A stretch of DNA of 14,560 bases from an uncultured Acidimicrobiales bacterium (GTDB taxonomy: Bacteria > Actinomycetota > Acidimicrobiia > Acidimicrobiales > UBA10347): contig CALDGN010000184.1 of NCBI GenBank assembly GCA_937942965.1, forward strand, positions 1 to 14,560, given 5' to 3'. Positions 14,437-14,560 of the stretch are shown here, in pieces (the stretch's first letter is position 1; each line of letters starts with the position of its first letter). The translations under genes and the position numbers were made by a program. The notes beneath the pieces are model-generated. The model was not told where the DNA came from. It did not search any database and saw only the letters and a list, made by a program, of their open reading frames with translations.

Positions 14437-14456
14437 GCCGGGCGAACGAGCCCGGC
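14437..14456 (+). terminator. Possible hairpin terminator after the acyl-CoA dehydrogenase
   Basis: GCCGGGC and GCCCGGC form a perfect 7-bp GC-only stem around a 6-base loop GAACGA, 27 bases after the stop codon. No T-run follows, so it is at most a non-canonical terminator of the kind often proposed in actinobacteria. Confidence 0.45.
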
Positions 14457-14486
14457 CTACTGTTGTGATCGACGAAAGGCGGAAAC

Positions 14487-14560
14487 ATGACCGACAACAG
14501 CGGGTTCGAACCACCACCACCGGGCGGCTATGAGCCGCCAGCGCCACCCCACCAGCCGCC
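14487..14560 (+). CDS. Proline-rich protein, N-terminus only (truncated by window end)
   Basis: Only 24 full codons are visible: MTDNSGFEPPPPGGYEPP, then APPHQP. The ATG at 14487 is preceded by AAAGGCGG (14475-14482), a reasonable ribosome site. Short Pro/Gly/Tyr-rich cytosolic leaders of this type are common at the start of small actinobacterial membrane proteins (for example DUF4190-, RDD- or TM2-type), but nothing here identifies which, so no function is assigned. Confidence 0.6.
   Translation, partial: MTDNSGFEPPPPGGYEPPAPPHQP

Noticed and set aside
13138..14547. A 469-codon open frame on the minus strand opposite the acyl-CoA dehydrogenase
   Set aside because: The opposite strand encodes a clear family protein with all its motifs. 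The antisense translation has no recognisable domain and is a typical shadow of high-GC codon usage.

Overview
The window is high-GC DNA, densely packed with genes, from what looks like an actinobacterium. The supporting signs are an ECF sigma factor paired with an RskA-type anti-sigma factor, a class F-like sortase beside a DUF4397 surface protein, several genes whose -10-like hexamer sits directly at the start codon (possible leaderless transcripts), and many GTG/TTG starts. The class Acidimicrobiia is my best guess, but it is an inference. No rRNA, tRNA, CRISPR array or insertion sequence was seen.

Layout, left to right. (1) Minus strand, running off the left edge: the N-terminal part of a secreted lamin-tail-domain / CotH-kinase protein. 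(2) Plus strand: a divergently transcribed alpha/beta hydrolase. (3) Minus strand: a compact molybdate-type ABC importer, modA-modB-modC, with overlapping genes. (4) Plus strand: a PhyH-type Fe(II)/2-oxoglutarate dioxygenase, divergent from modA. (5) Minus strand: a run of four genes, in transcription order a CDF metal transporter, a redoxin with an in-frame UGA, an H-NOX heme protein and a soluble hybrid histidine kinase. (6) Minus strand: a DUF4397 surface protein followed by a lipoprotein sortase. (7) Plus strand, divergent from (6): an ECF sigma factor and its anti-sigma factor. (8) Plus strand: an acyl-CoA dehydrogenase, then the first codons of a proline-rich protein at the right edge.

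The most notable item is the redoxin at 8443-8925. Its frame is open from an ATG that overlaps the stop of the CDF gene, and is interrupted only by one UGA. That UGA falls exactly where the family has the first Cys of its CxxC active site (GDW-UGA-PYC). A perfect 6-bp hairpin with a GU-containing 5-nt loop starts 10 nt after the UGA. This fits a bacterial SECIS element, so the gene most likely encodes a selenoprotein (UxxC) that a standard gene caller would truncate to 109 residues or call a pseudogene.

Immediately downstream on the same strand is an H-NOX/hybrid kinase pair. The H-NOX has His102, Pro115, Tyr131, Ser133 and Arg135 at the canonical positions and lacks the distal Tyr140, which predicts a nitric oxide sensor. 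The kinase has no membrane or sensor domain of its own, so H-NOX is its likely input. The surface-protein/sortase and sigma/anti-sigma pairs share a 223-bp divergent promoter region that holds an unusual AT-rich patch with two perfect palindromes (14 and 20 bp).
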